From contig JAIEOQ010000005.1 of assembly GCA_019750335.1 (NCBI GenBank), positions 62,001 through 126,000 of the forward strand: a DNA stretch of 64,000 nt, written 5' to 3'. Source of the stretch: Candidatus Obscuribacterales bacterium. GTDB lineage: Bacteria > Cyanobacteriota > Vampirovibrionia > Obscuribacterales > Obscuribacteraceae. Each line of letters opens with the position of its first letter. Position 1 is the stretch's first letter. The notes beneath the pieces were generated by a model. That model ran no database searches and was not told the origin of the DNA. It was given only the letters and a program-made list of their open reading frames with translations. The translations under genes and the position numbers were made by a program. Shown here piece after piece: positions 8,539-18,006 of the stretch.

Positions 8539-9969
8539 TTGAAAACACAATTTTTGATCGAACGACCGAAGATTGTTTGTTTACTAGCTAGCATTGCTAT
8601 CTGGAGTTTGTCTGTACCTCTTGCCGATGCTCAGAAAGTGACTTATGTGAAGCCGGCTGGTGTCTATGCAACTATCCACACGTCGAATGATATCAAGCTG
8701 ATGCAAGTACTGGCTAATGGTTCGCCTGCGGAAAAAGCACGCAACATCAAACTTGTATTACAATCGCCGACCAAATTTTCTCCTGGTGTATTGTTTGCAC
8801 TATCTGCTGCATTGTCTGAGCATGGCGATAAAGACGATGCGATGTTCTGGTTTCTTGTTGCAGAATTGCGGGCCCAGTACGATGCTCAGCGTTGTGCCGA
8901 TGATTCTGCCCGACCGGGAGCATTGGTTTTAAGGCGCCAATTTGGTGAATCTATATATCCGTACATGCGGCAGAATGCCGACAAGGTAGAGTCCGCTATC
9001 CCAAAGGTTTTAGCCTGGGATACAGCGCATTCATACGATTATGATTACCGTTGGATCAATCTGCATGGGCTGCAGGCGTTCGGAGCAACCTCCAAGACCA
9101 GCCAACCTGAGCTGACTTTACCGAAATCAGAATGGCCTGCCATTCGTAGTAAAGTGCGCGCAGATTTCAAAGAAGAATATACAAATACAGTCGCTTTGAT
9201 AAGAGGAAAATCAATCAAAGCGTCTAAGCCGCAGGCTAATAGTGCTGATAGGGATCTGACAATGGGGTGCTTCAAAGGTGACCTTGCGGCAGTACAAGAT
9301 GCATTGAAACGAGGAGCCAATCCAAAACCTGTGGAGCCTGGACAAACGCCATTGCACTTAGCTGCTACGGCTGGTAGCTTGCCGATCTGCAAACTGTTAG
9401 TAAGCAAGGGGGCTGATGTTAATGCATCTAGTCAAGGATCTACGCCATTGTTGTGCGCAGCGCGCTATTGCCATCCTGATGTAATCGAATTCCTTCTTAA
9501 GTCGAAAGCGAATCCAAAGGTGCGCAATAGTGATGGCATGACACCAATACTGACATTGCTTAATGACTTTAAGCGTAGCGATGCTGCTTTCTTGAAAATA
9601 AAAAGCACTTCGTCGGACAAAGATGCAATGGCAGCGATAAAAATGCTGATTGCTGCCGGCGTGGATCCCAATGTTGGAGCTACTTTTTTTGGAACCCCAC
9701 TTAAGCTTGCCGCCGGGAAGCCCGGTTGTGTGGAAATTGTGCGTGTTTTGTTAGATGGTGGAGCCAAGGTTAATGAATCTGACAATGATTTTACAGCGCT
9801 GCACTCGGCAGTATTTGCCGGAGACTTTGAAATTGTGAAATTACTTGTAAGCCATGGTGCTGATGTTAATGCACGTAATTCAATGAAGCAGACACCTTTA
9901 GCTAGAGCTAAAAAGCAAAATGCTGTTCAGATTGAAAAATATCTGATTGAGCATGGAGCACGGGAATAA
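8539..9969 (+). CDS. Secreted ankyrin-repeat protein
   Basis: About 476 residues. The N-terminus has a hydrophobic signal (IVCLLASIAIWSLSVPLADA). Residues of roughly 70-200 form an unassigned helical region. The C-terminal half carries about six ankyrin repeats, for example GQTPLHLAATAGSLPICKLL, FTALHSAVFAGDFEIVKLL and VSHGADVNARN. Ankyrin arrays bind proteins; no catalytic domain is seen. GGAGG at 8527-8531 supports TTG 8539 (7-base spacing), with GTG 8536 nearly as good; a TTG at 8491 would overlap the preceding gene. It lies 22 bases after the SGNH gene. Role in that cassette is unknown. Confidence 0.85.
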   Translation: MKTQFLIERPKIVCLLASIAIWSLSVPLADAQKVTYVKPAGVYATIHTSNDIKLMQVLANGSPAEKARNIKLVLQSPTKFSPGVLFALSAALSEHGDKDDAMFWFLVAELRAQYDAQRCADDSARPGALVLRRQFGESIYPYMRQNADKVESAIPKVLAWDTAHSYDYDYRWINLHGLQAFGATSKTSQPELTLPKSEWPAIRSKVRADFKEEYTNTVALIRGKSIKASKPQANSADRDLTMGCFKGDLAAVQDALKRGANPKPVEPGQTPLHLAATAGSLPICKLLVSKGADVNASSQGSTPLLCAARYCHPDVIEFLLKSKANPKVRNSDGMTPILTLLNDFKRSDAAFLKIKSTSSDKDAMAAIKMLIAAGVDPNVGATFFGTPLKLAAGKPGCVEIVRVLLDGGAKVNESDNDFTALHSAVFAGDFEIVKLLVSHGADVNARNSMKQTPLARAKKQNAVQIEKYLIEHGARE

Positions 9970-9983
9970 ACGTCAGTTTTTAA

Positions 9984-10904
9984 TTAGGCCAGAGGCAAGC
10001 TTCTGTAGGCGTTGATCAATCGTGAGGCGATATCTGCGCCGCGATGAATATATTGTCGTTCGGCAGCAGTCGGAAATTTTGGTTTGTCGTAATAAATTGC
10101 GAATGTGCCAATGACTTCTCTGTTGTTGTTGCTGAACGGAATGGACCAACACGCCCTCAGTCCATGGCTTATCGCTAATTCGGAAAAATCTTCCCAGAGA
10201 GGGTCCGTAGTTATGTCCACGCAGTAAACAGGATGATTACAGAAAGCAGCAGTGCCGCAAGAACCGACTTTGTACCCGATAGCGATACCATCAATTGCCG
10301 CATTATATGCCGGCGGCAAGCTCGGCGCAGCTCCATGAAGTAGGCGCTTGCGTGTTTCGTCTATCAGTAAGATGCTTATTTTATGATCCACTGCCGGCAA
10401 GTTTTCTAAGCCACGGACTAGTTTTTCCAAGAAAAAAGTTAGAGGAGTTGTGGCAACCAATTCTTGCTCTATGGATTGCTCAAGCTTGTCTAAAGGGTCT
10501 GTTGCTATGGCTAATTTGGTCGAGCTGTCTTCTTTGCTGCGCATGACAGACAGAATGGAGATAGCGATTCTATTTCCGTCTATTTTATCTATAAGCAAGC
10601 ACGAATCAGCTCCGTCCCGGATGAATTCGGAGAGTTGCTCTATTTCCAGCTCGGAGTGCAATGTGATGATCGGGATAGTTTCATTCTGAGAGCGAATCTT
10701 TTTTAGGGCTTCGCTTGGGAGCCGAAGATCAAGCAAAACTGTATCAAAATTTGGATTTGTGCTTAGCTTCTCGAGCGCGTCGTTCAAATTACTTACTTGT
10801 GCTATACCGAATTCCAGTCCCTCAACTTCAAGGAGCTTTTCTCGTAGTGCAAGGGCGGACGAATGATTGTCTGTAACTAATAACAGATGAAGAAAGCGGT
10901 TCAT
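9984..10904 (-). CDS. Response-regulator receiver plus GAF domain protein
   Basis: A protein of 306 residues. Residues 1-125 form a receiver-like domain with the phosphoacceptor candidate Asp59 in VLLDLRLP and a lysine in LLIDKID. The usual acidic pair near residue 12 is TDN, with one Asp replaced by Asn. Residues of about 150-305 form a GAF domain (YKVGSCGTAAFCNHPVYCVD, LRACWSIPF). No DNA-binding or enzymatic output domain exists, so it probably acts by protein contact or ligand sensing. It overlaps the upstream hydrolase gene by 4 bp (ATGA), so they are cotranscribed. Confidence 0.85.
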   Translation of the reverse strand: MNRFLHLLLVTDNHSSALALREKLLEVEGLEFGIAQVSNLNDALEKLSTNPNFDTVLLDLRLPSEALKKIRSQNETIPIITLHSELEIEQLSEFIRDGADSCLLIDKIDGNRIAISILSVMRSKEDSSTKLAIATDPLDKLEQSIEQELVATTPLTFFLEKLVRGLENLPAVDHKISILLIDETRKRLLHGAAPSLPPAYNAAIDGIAIGYKVGSCGTAAFCNHPVYCVDITTDPLWEDFSELAISHGLRACWSIPFSNNNREVIGTFAIYYDKPKFPTAAERQYIHRGADIASRLINAYRSLPLA

Positions 10905-11779
10905 TGAGCGGGAGCATCCTTAGGTAGGCTGTCAAAATAATCTTTCAGGCTTTGGCGATATTGATTTAAGTCCGGATCTTTATCGTTATGGTTTGAAGCT
11001 GGCAAAATCACTAAACGTTTTGGTTCAGAAGCAGCTGCAAAATTTTCTTCTGCTTCTGAGCTGGGCAACATATCATCCAGCTTTCCATGAATAATCAGCA
11101 ATGGCGGATGTTTAGCGATGAGTACTGTTTGCACATCCAAAGCTGGGTTCGGTCCTAAAAAAGGCGGGTAGAGCATAATCGGTGGCACTTTCTTCTTTGC
11201 TAAACCGAGAACGCTGGTGAATGTTGAATCGAGAATAATTCCGCCGGCACCTTTGGTTTGTAAAAGATGAGCAACCATACCGCCGCCCAGTGATTCACCA
11301 TAAAGCACGATGTCTTTAACCGGGATCTTTTTTATGTCAGTCAAATAATTGTAGGCGGCTTCACTGTCGGCAAGAGCTTGTGGAACCGTTGGTTTACCCT
11401 GGCTTAGACCGTAGCCGCTATAGTCGTAAATAAAAACCGATACTCCGGCGTTGAGCAGGGCATCAATTAAATGTTGACGATAACTAAGATTGCCGCCGTT
11501 GCCGTGGGCGAATAAAACTGTCTTTTGCGCTCCGGGCTTTTGAAAAAACCAGCCGTGCAGCATAGTCCCTTTAGCGTTCTTGAAATAAATGTCTTCTTTT
11601 TTTGCTCCGCCAATTTCAGCTACGCTATAAAGCTCTTTGTCGGCAGGAAAAGGGCAGAAAAGCACATGACTGTAGTTGTCCATCAAAAAACGCGGGCAGA
11701 AGAAAAGATAGCAGCCGACAATAACAATTGCCAGGGCAATAGAAAAAGTACGCAATAGGAAGAAAACTGTTTTTCGCAT
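10901..11779 (-). CDS. Membrane-anchored alpha/beta hydrolase (BEM46/ABHD13-like)
   Basis: Serine hydrolase of 292 residues with an N-terminal membrane helix (LLRTFSIALAIVIVGCYLFF), so the catalytic domain is probably outside the cytoplasmic membrane. It has the oxyanion motif LFAHGNGGN, the nucleophile elbow YGESLGGG, the acid in HGKLDDMLP and the histidine in PASNHND. This architecture matches the BEM46/ABHD13/YfhR group. The substrate is unknown for the group. It forms a two-gene unit with the overlapping REC-GAF gene downstream. Confidence 0.88.
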   Translation of the reverse strand: MRKTVFFLLRTFSIALAIVIVGCYLFFCPRFLMDNYSHVLFCPFPADKELYSVAEIGGAKKEDIYFKNAKGTMLHGWFFQKPGAQKTVLFAHGNGGNLSYRQHLIDALLNAGVSVFIYDYSGYGLSQGKPTVPQALADSEAAYNYLTDIKKIPVKDIVLYGESLGGGMVAHLLQTKGAGGIILDSTFTSVLGLAKKKVPPIMLYPPFLGPNPALDVQTVLIAKHPPLLIIHGKLDDMLPSSEAEENFAAASEPKRLVILPASNHNDKDPDLNQYRQSLKDYFDSLPKDAPAQ

Positions 11780-11831
11780 TTTACTAACTTAGCTGAAACG
11801 TGGGTTTATTTTGCAGAAGCAAAACAGTTAA

Positions 11832-14138
11832 TCAACTGTTTTTATCGATATTTTTCAGTATTTCATCTTCTTGCTTCAGCTGCTCAGGCTTGGCTGTTTT
11901 TTCGTAAATGCGGCGCAAGCCTTTATGTGCGGCAGCGGAAGTTGGATAGAGTTCCACTGCTTTTAGGTAGTTGTTTTCAGCGTCTTTGACTTTATTGGTG
12001 CTCAAATAAACTTCGCCCAGGAGCATGTAAGCCGGCTGGCAATAAGGATTGATATCCAGAGCTTTTTGAGCCGCTGTTATCGCTTCATCCGGACGATGAG
12101 CTTGCAGTAATAAGTTTCCTTTGTCTACATATGCAAGAAAGAATTTGGGATCAATTTCTATTGCTTTTTGTACAGTTTCCAAAGCATGATTAGTGTCGCC
12201 TTGCTCAGCGATCATCAGCGCTTCTTCGCGTCTGGCTGCAGCTCGCAGCTCGATGGCGTTTGCTTTGTCTTCAGCTATTTTATTAGCCAGCTCTTGCGCT
12301 GCTTGAACCTTTTTCTCGGCTCGTAATAGTTTAAGCTGCGCAAGCGGATTGTCTGCGCCGAATTTTTTTGCTACATCAAGAGCTAAATCGATTTTGCCTA
12401 ATTGCAATAAAGGATCGACAGCGGAAAGCAGAGAGGTTTTTTGGTCGGCTTCAGGAAGAGCGTTATATGCTTTTACCAGTTCACGAGCTGAATCGCCTGT
12501 GCGATCGCGTAGGGCGCGGCATTGCATCATGGCAAATTCGTCGCGTTTCTTTTGTTCTGGATCTTTGCTTGCTCCGGCTACAGCTTCCATGTTGACTGTC
12601 GCTTCGCGATAGCGTCCTTCGGCTAAAAGAACCGAAGCTAAGGAGCGCATGATGTCGAAAGGATTTATTTGACCGCTGGCACCGGATACTTGCCCGAGCT
12701 GTTGCAAGGCTAAGCCCGTGACAAAAGCTGTTTCGGCTTGCATATAATCACGATTGCGGGCATAACAAATACCCAAAGCAAGCAAGTCGCCAACTGAGCT
12801 TGGATTGATGTTCAAGGCTCTGGTATAAGCTTTTGCTGCTGCCGAATAGTTGTTGCGGTCCATTTCAATCAGTGCCGCTTCGCGGTGCGGGCGTGGATCT
12901 TTTTGATCGAGATTAGCGGCTTCTTTTAGTTGTGAAAGCGCTTCGTCGACTTTTCCGGATTTTTTCAAAGCCAGAGCCAACCCTAATTTCAAAGGGGCTG
13001 ATTGTGGTGTTGCTGCTAGTTGACGTTTGTATTCAGCAACCAGATCGTCATAACGTTTTTCACGTTCAAGCAAAGCCAAAAGTTTGTTTTGGGCCACTGA
13101 ATTTGTCGCATTGGCTTTTAAAGCTTCCTGCAAGCTGCTTATTGCGCTCGGAGCATCGCCTGAAAGTTCTTGCAAGTTTGCCAGTTCGATAAACTCAAAA
13201 GCGCGATCTTTGCCCAGTTCGCAAGCTTTTTTCTGTTCGCTAATTGCTTCGGCGAGTTTACCCTGATAGCGGAAAATGCGAGCGCGACTGCGGAAATAGC
13301 GGGGGTCATTGCCATTTAGGCTGATTGCTTTTTGCAGCTGAACCAGAGCTTCTTCCAGGCGCCACTGTTGAATATATATTTGTCCTAAGCGATAAAAATT
13401 ATCGGCATTGTGCGGAGCCAGCTTTATTGCCGCTTGAGCGACAGCAAGTGCGCCGTCGAAATCATTATGACTAAGCTTTAGATCTACCAACAACTCTCGT
13501 ACTTCGCGAGAGTTGGGCTCTGCAAAAATTGCTTTTTCGTATGCACGTTCACCGCTTGCCGGATTCTTCAGCGATTTTTCTTGAATGAATCCCAGGGTCC
13601 GCCAGCCCCAAGCAAAAGTTGGTTCGATGTTGACACAAGTTTCGCAATAGGTGGCAGCGGTTTTTGGATCACCTTTTTTAAGAGCGACACAAGCTTTAGC
13701 AAAGTTGAGTAAAAGATCTTTGTCTGGATTTTTATCGGCAGTAGTGAGTAGGGTTTGTGCTTGATCAAGCTTGCCGCCTGAGATCAAGGCAAAAGCTTCG
13801 ATAATCTTGGCTGCATTTGGATCGTTTTCATTGGCCGAAGCTGATTTAACTGTTTCGGCTAGCTCTTTAAGTTCGCTGTGCTTGCCTTGATACAAATAAG
13901 CAAAAGCAAGCCAAGCTTGGCTGCGTGTGTCACTGTTACGTTTCAATTCGTCGATAGCATCGGGCCATTGTCCGCGATTAATCAAAACTCTGGCTTTTGT
14001 TTTCAAGCCGTCTTGGTAGACGGTGGTTTTAGAATTGGCCGCTTGGGCTTCATAGCCTAAGGACGACCAAGAACAAAGAAGCGAAAGTAATGAGATTGAG
14101 GCTAACGGAGTTATCTTTTTCATTTGCGGCTGAATCAC
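11832..14138 (-). CDS. Large secreted TPR protein
   Basis: A 768-residue protein with a signal peptide (MKKITPLASISLLSLLCSW after a five-residue lead) and about 15-18 classical 34-residue TPR units along its whole length, for example NFYRLGQIYIQQWRLEEALV and AYVDKGNLLLQAHRPDEAI. No other domain is seen. It probably scaffolds a periplasmic or outer-membrane assembly. The start is GTG 14138 or ATG 14123; neither has a strong Shine-Dalgarno. It lies 49 bases downstream of mutS on the same strand, so cotranscription is possible. Confidence 0.83.
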   Translation of the reverse strand: MIQPQMKKITPLASISLLSLLCSWSSLGYEAQAANSKTTVYQDGLKTKARVLINRGQWPDAIDELKRNSDTRSQAWLAFAYLYQGKHSELKELAETVKSASANENDPNAAKIIEAFALISGGKLDQAQTLLTTADKNPDKDLLLNFAKACVALKKGDPKTAATYCETCVNIEPTFAWGWRTLGFIQEKSLKNPASGERAYEKAIFAEPNSREVRELLVDLKLSHNDFDGALAVAQAAIKLAPHNADNFYRLGQIYIQQWRLEEALVQLQKAISLNGNDPRYFRSRARIFRYQGKLAEAISEQKKACELGKDRAFEFIELANLQELSGDAPSAISSLQEALKANATNSVAQNKLLALLEREKRYDDLVAEYKRQLAATPQSAPLKLGLALALKKSGKVDEALSQLKEAANLDQKDPRPHREAALIEMDRNNYSAAAKAYTRALNINPSSVGDLLALGICYARNRDYMQAETAFVTGLALQQLGQVSGASGQINPFDIMRSLASVLLAEGRYREATVNMEAVAGASKDPEQKKRDEFAMMQCRALRDRTGDSARELVKAYNALPEADQKTSLLSAVDPLLQLGKIDLALDVAKKFGADNPLAQLKLLRAEKKVQAAQELANKIAEDKANAIELRAAARREEALMIAEQGDTNHALETVQKAIEIDPKFFLAYVDKGNLLLQAHRPDEAITAAQKALDINPYCQPAYMLLGEVYLSTNKVKDAENNYLKAVELYPTSAAAHKGLRRIYEKTAKPEQLKQEDEILKNIDKNS

Positions 14139-14187
14139 CTGACGACACTACGCACAAGCAATACTAGCAGGACCGGCGTCGCCTTTT

Positions 14188-16800
14188 CTATACTCTTTGC
14201 TTGTCAGCCCCTTCTCCTGGGGTAAAGACCGACAACTGCATGACTTCGTCCAGCGGTATGGAGCGTAATTTCGGTCCATTGAGAATTTGACGAGCGGCGC
14301 TACGTTTTTCCATTTGATTCATCAAATAGTTGGCTCGATCTATGACCGGCGATGGCAGTCCGGCCATGCTGGCGACGTGGACACCAAAGCTACGGCTGGC
14401 GCCGCCGGGTACAACTCGGTGTAAAAACTCCACTGTGCCTTCTGATTCGGCTATTTGTACTTGAAAGTTGGAGACTTGAGGGAGAAAGCTTGCCAGCCCA
14501 TTCAGCTCATGATAGTGAGTGGCAAAAATAGTTCTTGCTTGTACCGTTGTTGCTAAATATTCCGAAACAGCCCAAGCGATAGCTACGCCGTCATAAGTAC
14601 TTGTTCCGCGTCCAACTTCGTCAAGCAAAACTAATGAACGTGCCGTGGCGCAAACGCAGCATTGGGTTGTTTCGCTCATTTCAACAAGAAAAGTGGATTG
14701 TCCTTGATTTAAATCGTCAACAGCGCCGATACGGGTGAATATGCGATCGACAAGACCAACTCTGGCTTTGCTTGCCGGAACATAACTGCCGATTTGAGCA
14801 AGAATGACTATGTGAGCTGTTTGGCGCAAAATACTTGATTTGCCGGCCATATTCGGTCCGGTCAAAATAATCATTTGTTGCTCGTCCGACTGCCCGTATA
14901 AGTGTGTGTCGTTAGCAACATATACGCCCATGGGCAGAATCTTTTCCAAAACCGGATGGCGACCCGCTTCAATTTCTAAAACCAGAGATTCATCGACAAC
15001 CGGTCTTGTGTAGCGATTCTCGGCAGCGGCGGTGGCTAACGAAAGTAGTACGTCTAAGCCAGCCAAATGACGAGCTTGTTCTTTTAAGAGTAAGCCGTAG
15101 GGGCTAAGTTCATTGCGAAACTCGACATATAAGCGATATTCAAGTCCGGCTTGATTTTTTTCAGCGTTGAGAATCTTCGCTTCATATTCTTTCAATTCGG
15201 GAGTGATGTAGCGCTCGGCGTTGGTCAAAGTTTGTTTGCGAATATAATCTTCAGGCACCAAATTTTTGTTGGCGTGAGTAATTTCGATGTAATAACCGAA
15301 ATTACTGTTAAAGCTGACTTTCAGAGATTTTATTTGGCTGCGTTCCTGCTCGCGTTTTTGAAAATCTTCAATCCATTGTTTGCCGCCACCCAAAAGCGAT
15401 CGTACTTCGGCGAGTTCGGCAGAGTAACTGTCGGCAAAAATACCGCCGTTATTTATTTCGCGAGGTGGATCTGCGCATAAACTGCTTTCAATTTTGTCGG
15501 CCAGTTCCAAAAGGTCAGCAGGAGTTTGTTGCAGAGCTTTTAAATAGTTGCTGTGGCAGGTTTTCAGTTCTGCCGAAAGGGCCGGAATCTGTTTGATTGA
15601 AACGGCTATTGCTGTTAGATCTCTTGGATTGACAGTGCCTGAAGTGAGACGAACGGATAACCTTTCCAGATCTGAAAGTTGCGAAAGTGAAGCTTCAAGT
15701 TTTCGGCGTCTGGTGGAATCAGAAAGCAGCTCTTCAATCGCTTCTTGTCTTTGCTGAATCTCCGGCGCGGACAGCAAAGGTTTAAGTAGCCAGTTGCGTA
15801 AAAGTCGGCTGCCCATGCCTGTTTTTGTTTTGTCGATGCACCAGAGTAAGCTGCCTTCAAAGCTGCGATCTCTTACTGTTTCAGTTAGCTCCAGATTGCG
15901 GCGAGCGTTGTCGTCGATCACTAAATAATCGTCGGTACTGTATGTGCTTATTGCGGAAAATTTAGGCATTAAAGCAGCCTGAGTTCGCTCCAAATATTCC
16001 AGAGCGGCTCCGGCTGCGCCAATGGCTAAAGGCATTTCGTGACAACCGAAACCTTCAAGGGTAGTCACGCCAAAATTTTGCATGATTCTTCTTTTGCTTG
16101 GCTCAAGATGAAAAAACATGCTTGGTCTGCCGGTCAGTCTGTAGCGCTCCGATATTACAGGCGGTGCGTCAAAAACTTCTTGCGCCAGACCGTGAGGACC
16201 GCTTCTCACTGTTTTTTTAGGAACGAGAATCTCTTTTGGCGCTAAACGACCGAGTTCCAAAAGCAATTTATCTTCGGGCATTTGACTGACAAGAAACTCG
16301 GCGCAAGAGGCGTCGACTGCGGCAAGTCCCCACAGATCTCCGTTGTCGGAACTGCGTTGAATTGCCACTAAATAGTTGCTTTCACGGGAGGGTAAAAGAT
16401 TTGACTCTAGCACCGTACCTGGTGTCAGGATCCGGCTTATCTGTCGCTCCATCGGTCCTTTGGTTGCGCCAGGAACACCGACCTGTTCGCATACGGCAAC
16501 TGAGTAACCTTTATTTATAAGTCGACCGATATAAGCCTCATAGGCTTTGACCGGTATTCCAGCCATCGGCATGCGACCGTTAGGATAGCTCGGTTCCGGT
16601 CTGCCGGTTAAAGTAATTTCCAGCTCTCTTGCCGCTACATGCGCATCTTCATCAAACAGTTCATAAAAATCGCCAACGCGAAAAAATAACAAAGCATCAG
16701 GATTTTGCGATTTGATGTCCAAATATTGGCGCATCATTGCTGAAAGCGGCGCCGTTTCATTTTTTGGTTGTGCTTGAGCTGTCAGTTCGCTGCCAGTCAT
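14188..16800 (-). CDS. mutS: DNA mismatch repair protein MutS
   Basis: Mismatch recognition ATPase of about 870 residues, the normal length. The N-terminal mismatch-binding domain has the Phe-x-Glu signature in GDFYELF. The connector, lever and clamp domains follow. The C-terminal ABC-type ATPase has Walker A TGPNMAGKSS, Walker B LVLLDEVGRGTSTYDG and the FATHYHEL motif. ATG 16800 has AGAGG with 8-base spacing; ATG 16806 is also possible. MutL is not in this window. The preceding 150 bases contain a 14-bp palindrome. Confidence 0.98.
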   Translation of the reverse strand: MTGSELTAQAQPKNETAPLSAMMRQYLDIKSQNPDALLFFRVGDFYELFDEDAHVAARELEITLTGRPEPSYPNGRMPMAGIPVKAYEAYIGRLINKGYSVAVCEQVGVPGATKGPMERQISRILTPGTVLESNLLPSRESNYLVAIQRSSDNGDLWGLAAVDASCAEFLVSQMPEDKLLLELGRLAPKEILVPKKTVRSGPHGLAQEVFDAPPVISERYRLTGRPSMFFHLEPSKRRIMQNFGVTTLEGFGCHEMPLAIGAAGAALEYLERTQAALMPKFSAISTYSTDDYLVIDDNARRNLELTETVRDRSFEGSLLWCIDKTKTGMGSRLLRNWLLKPLLSAPEIQQRQEAIEELLSDSTRRRKLEASLSQLSDLERLSVRLTSGTVNPRDLTAIAVSIKQIPALSAELKTCHSNYLKALQQTPADLLELADKIESSLCADPPREINNGGIFADSYSAELAEVRSLLGGGKQWIEDFQKREQERSQIKSLKVSFNSNFGYYIEITHANKNLVPEDYIRKQTLTNAERYITPELKEYEAKILNAEKNQAGLEYRLYVEFRNELSPYGLLLKEQARHLAGLDVLLSLATAAAENRYTRPVVDESLVLEIEAGRHPVLEKILPMGVYVANDTHLYGQSDEQQMIILTGPNMAGKSSILRQTAHIVILAQIGSYVPASKARVGLVDRIFTRIGAVDDLNQGQSTFLVEMSETTQCCVCATARSLVLLDEVGRGTSTYDGVAIAWAVSEYLATTVQARTIFATHYHELNGLASFLPQVSNFQVQIAESEGTVEFLHRVVPGGASRSFGVHVASMAGLPSPVIDRANYLMNQMEKRSAARQILNGPKLRSIPLDEVMQLSVFTPGEGADKQRV

Positions 16801-16869
16801 TATCATCCTCTGTTAATGTTAACGACTTGCGCCGGAAGTACGGCGTCAGTCTTTGCTGCGGCGTAAAAT

Positions 16870-16883
16870 TGTTGCCGGCAACA
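16870..16883. promoter_or_regulatory. 14-bp perfect palindrome in the mutS upstream region
   Basis: TGTTGCC-GGCAACA is a perfect 14-bp dyad between the divergent mutS and the secreted hypothetical gene at 16957. It could be an operator for either gene. No factor can be named. Confidence 0.25.
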
Positions 16884-16956
16884 TCAATGATATCGCTTGA
16901 TTGCCAGCAAGCATGATGAGCTTCTGGTAATATGATCAATTGTTCGAGTTGGCTTC

Positions 16957-17601
16957 TTGAAAAAAAGTGACACTAATCAAATGAATAGCTTTTGTATATC
17001 TATTTCCTTGTCTCTGGTTGTTGTTCTTGCCTCTTTGGGGCTACCAGCCAACGCTCAAAATTCAGCTGCGAAACCGGCTGTCAAACCGGCTGCTGACAAG
17101 AGTGAAAAAGCAGCTGCTCCTAAAGATACGGCGAAGCCGGCTCCGGAGCCTGTAATTGAAAACGTGGTTTCTTGTTCGGCAGAAGATCTCGTTGCCAAGC
17201 CCCATGAATACATGGGTAAAAACGTCAAATTTAACGCCGGCTTCTTTGCTTTCAGCAATTTGGCCCTCGATTATAAGCCGGCATTTCGTGCTTCCAAGAC
17301 ACATCTTTCTTTTTTGATTTTGCGTTCAAAAGGACACGTGCCACTTTCCGAGCTTAAATTGGCTATGGCTATTCCGAAAGAAAAGGATCCTGATACCCAG
17401 CTTTTAGCTACTTTAAAAGATGGTGATTCGCTGGAAATCACAGGCAAAGTTTTTAGTGCTGCTCTTGACGATCCTTGGGTGGAAGTTTTGAAACTAAAGA
17501 AGCTCAACGTTGACGAGAAAGATAAAAAAGCCGATGCCTCAGCTAAGGCTGCCGACAGCAAAGCTCCGGCAACCAAGCCCCAGAGTGGACGGAAGAATTG
17601 A
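16957..17601 (+). CDS. Secreted protein with OB-fold-like central domain
   Basis: A 214-residue protein with a signal peptide (FCISISLSLVVVLASLGLPANA), an Ala/Lys/Pro linker, a compact central domain and another charged Ala/Lys tail. The central domain begins SAEDLVAKPHEYMGKNVKF and ends DGDSLEITGKVF. This pattern of a membrane-leaving lead, 'a..p..y.gk.v.f.g' and 'Gd.leitG.v' resembles OB-fold tRNA_anti-like periplasmic domains, but this is a by-eye resemblance only. TTG 16957 and ATG 16981 are both possible starts. It lies 36 bases before the roadblock gene. Function unknown. Confidence 0.65.
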   Translation: MKKSDTNQMNSFCISISLSLVVVLASLGLPANAQNSAAKPAVKPAADKSEKAAAPKDTAKPAPEPVIENVVSCSAEDLVAKPHEYMGKNVKFNAGFFAFSNLALDYKPAFRASKTHLSFLILRSKGHVPLSELKLAMAIPKEKDPDTQLLATLKDGDSLEITGKVFSAALDDPWVEVLKLKKLNVDEKDKKADASAKAADSKAPATKPQSGRKN

Positions 17602-17637
17602 GATTGAATAAGACAACAGTTGTGAAGGAGGCTTTGC

Positions 17638-18006
17638 ATGGCTGATTCGGCAGAAATTCAAGCGCTTTTGACGGCCTTGAACGGCAAGCACGGAATACTG
17701 GGCTGCCTGCTTATCGGGGCTGACGGTTCCGTAGTCTCGAGCAGTTTGCCTGCTGAAATGGACATAGCAACTTTAGGCGCTCTCAGCGCCACGCTTTTTT
17801 CCAATAACGATGTCTCTTTGCAGCGTATGAATCGCGGCAATCTTTCACAAATGACCTTATTGACTGATCAAGGTATTTTGCACTTTTGCCAAATCGGCGG
17901 ACATTATTTGGTCGCTCTGACGGCCAAAGGCCAGAAGATTAATCTTGAAGGTTTGATTCGTTCGGTTGAAGAACAGATCAATACTTTGAAGCCGAAACTA
18001 GCTTAG
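17638..18006 (+). CDS. Roadblock/LC7-domain protein
   Basis: A single-domain protein of 122 residues with the roadblock/LC7 (MglB-like) fold. It has an N-terminal helix (EIQALLTALN), a GILGCLLIGADGSVVSS strand-turn and a long C-terminal helix (GLIRSVEEQINTLKPKL). Members regulate small Ras-like GTPases or form two-component-like dimers. No MglA-type GTPase is nearby. The ATG has GAAGGAGG upstream with good spacing. It follows the secreted protein by 36 bases and abuts the convergent uppS stop codon with no spacer. Confidence 0.85.
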   Translation: MADSAEIQALLTALNGKHGILGCLLIGADGSVVSSSLPAEMDIATLGALSATLFSNNDVSLQRMNRGNLSQMTLLTDQGILHFCQIGGHYLVALTAKGQKINLEGLIRSVEEQINTLKPKLA

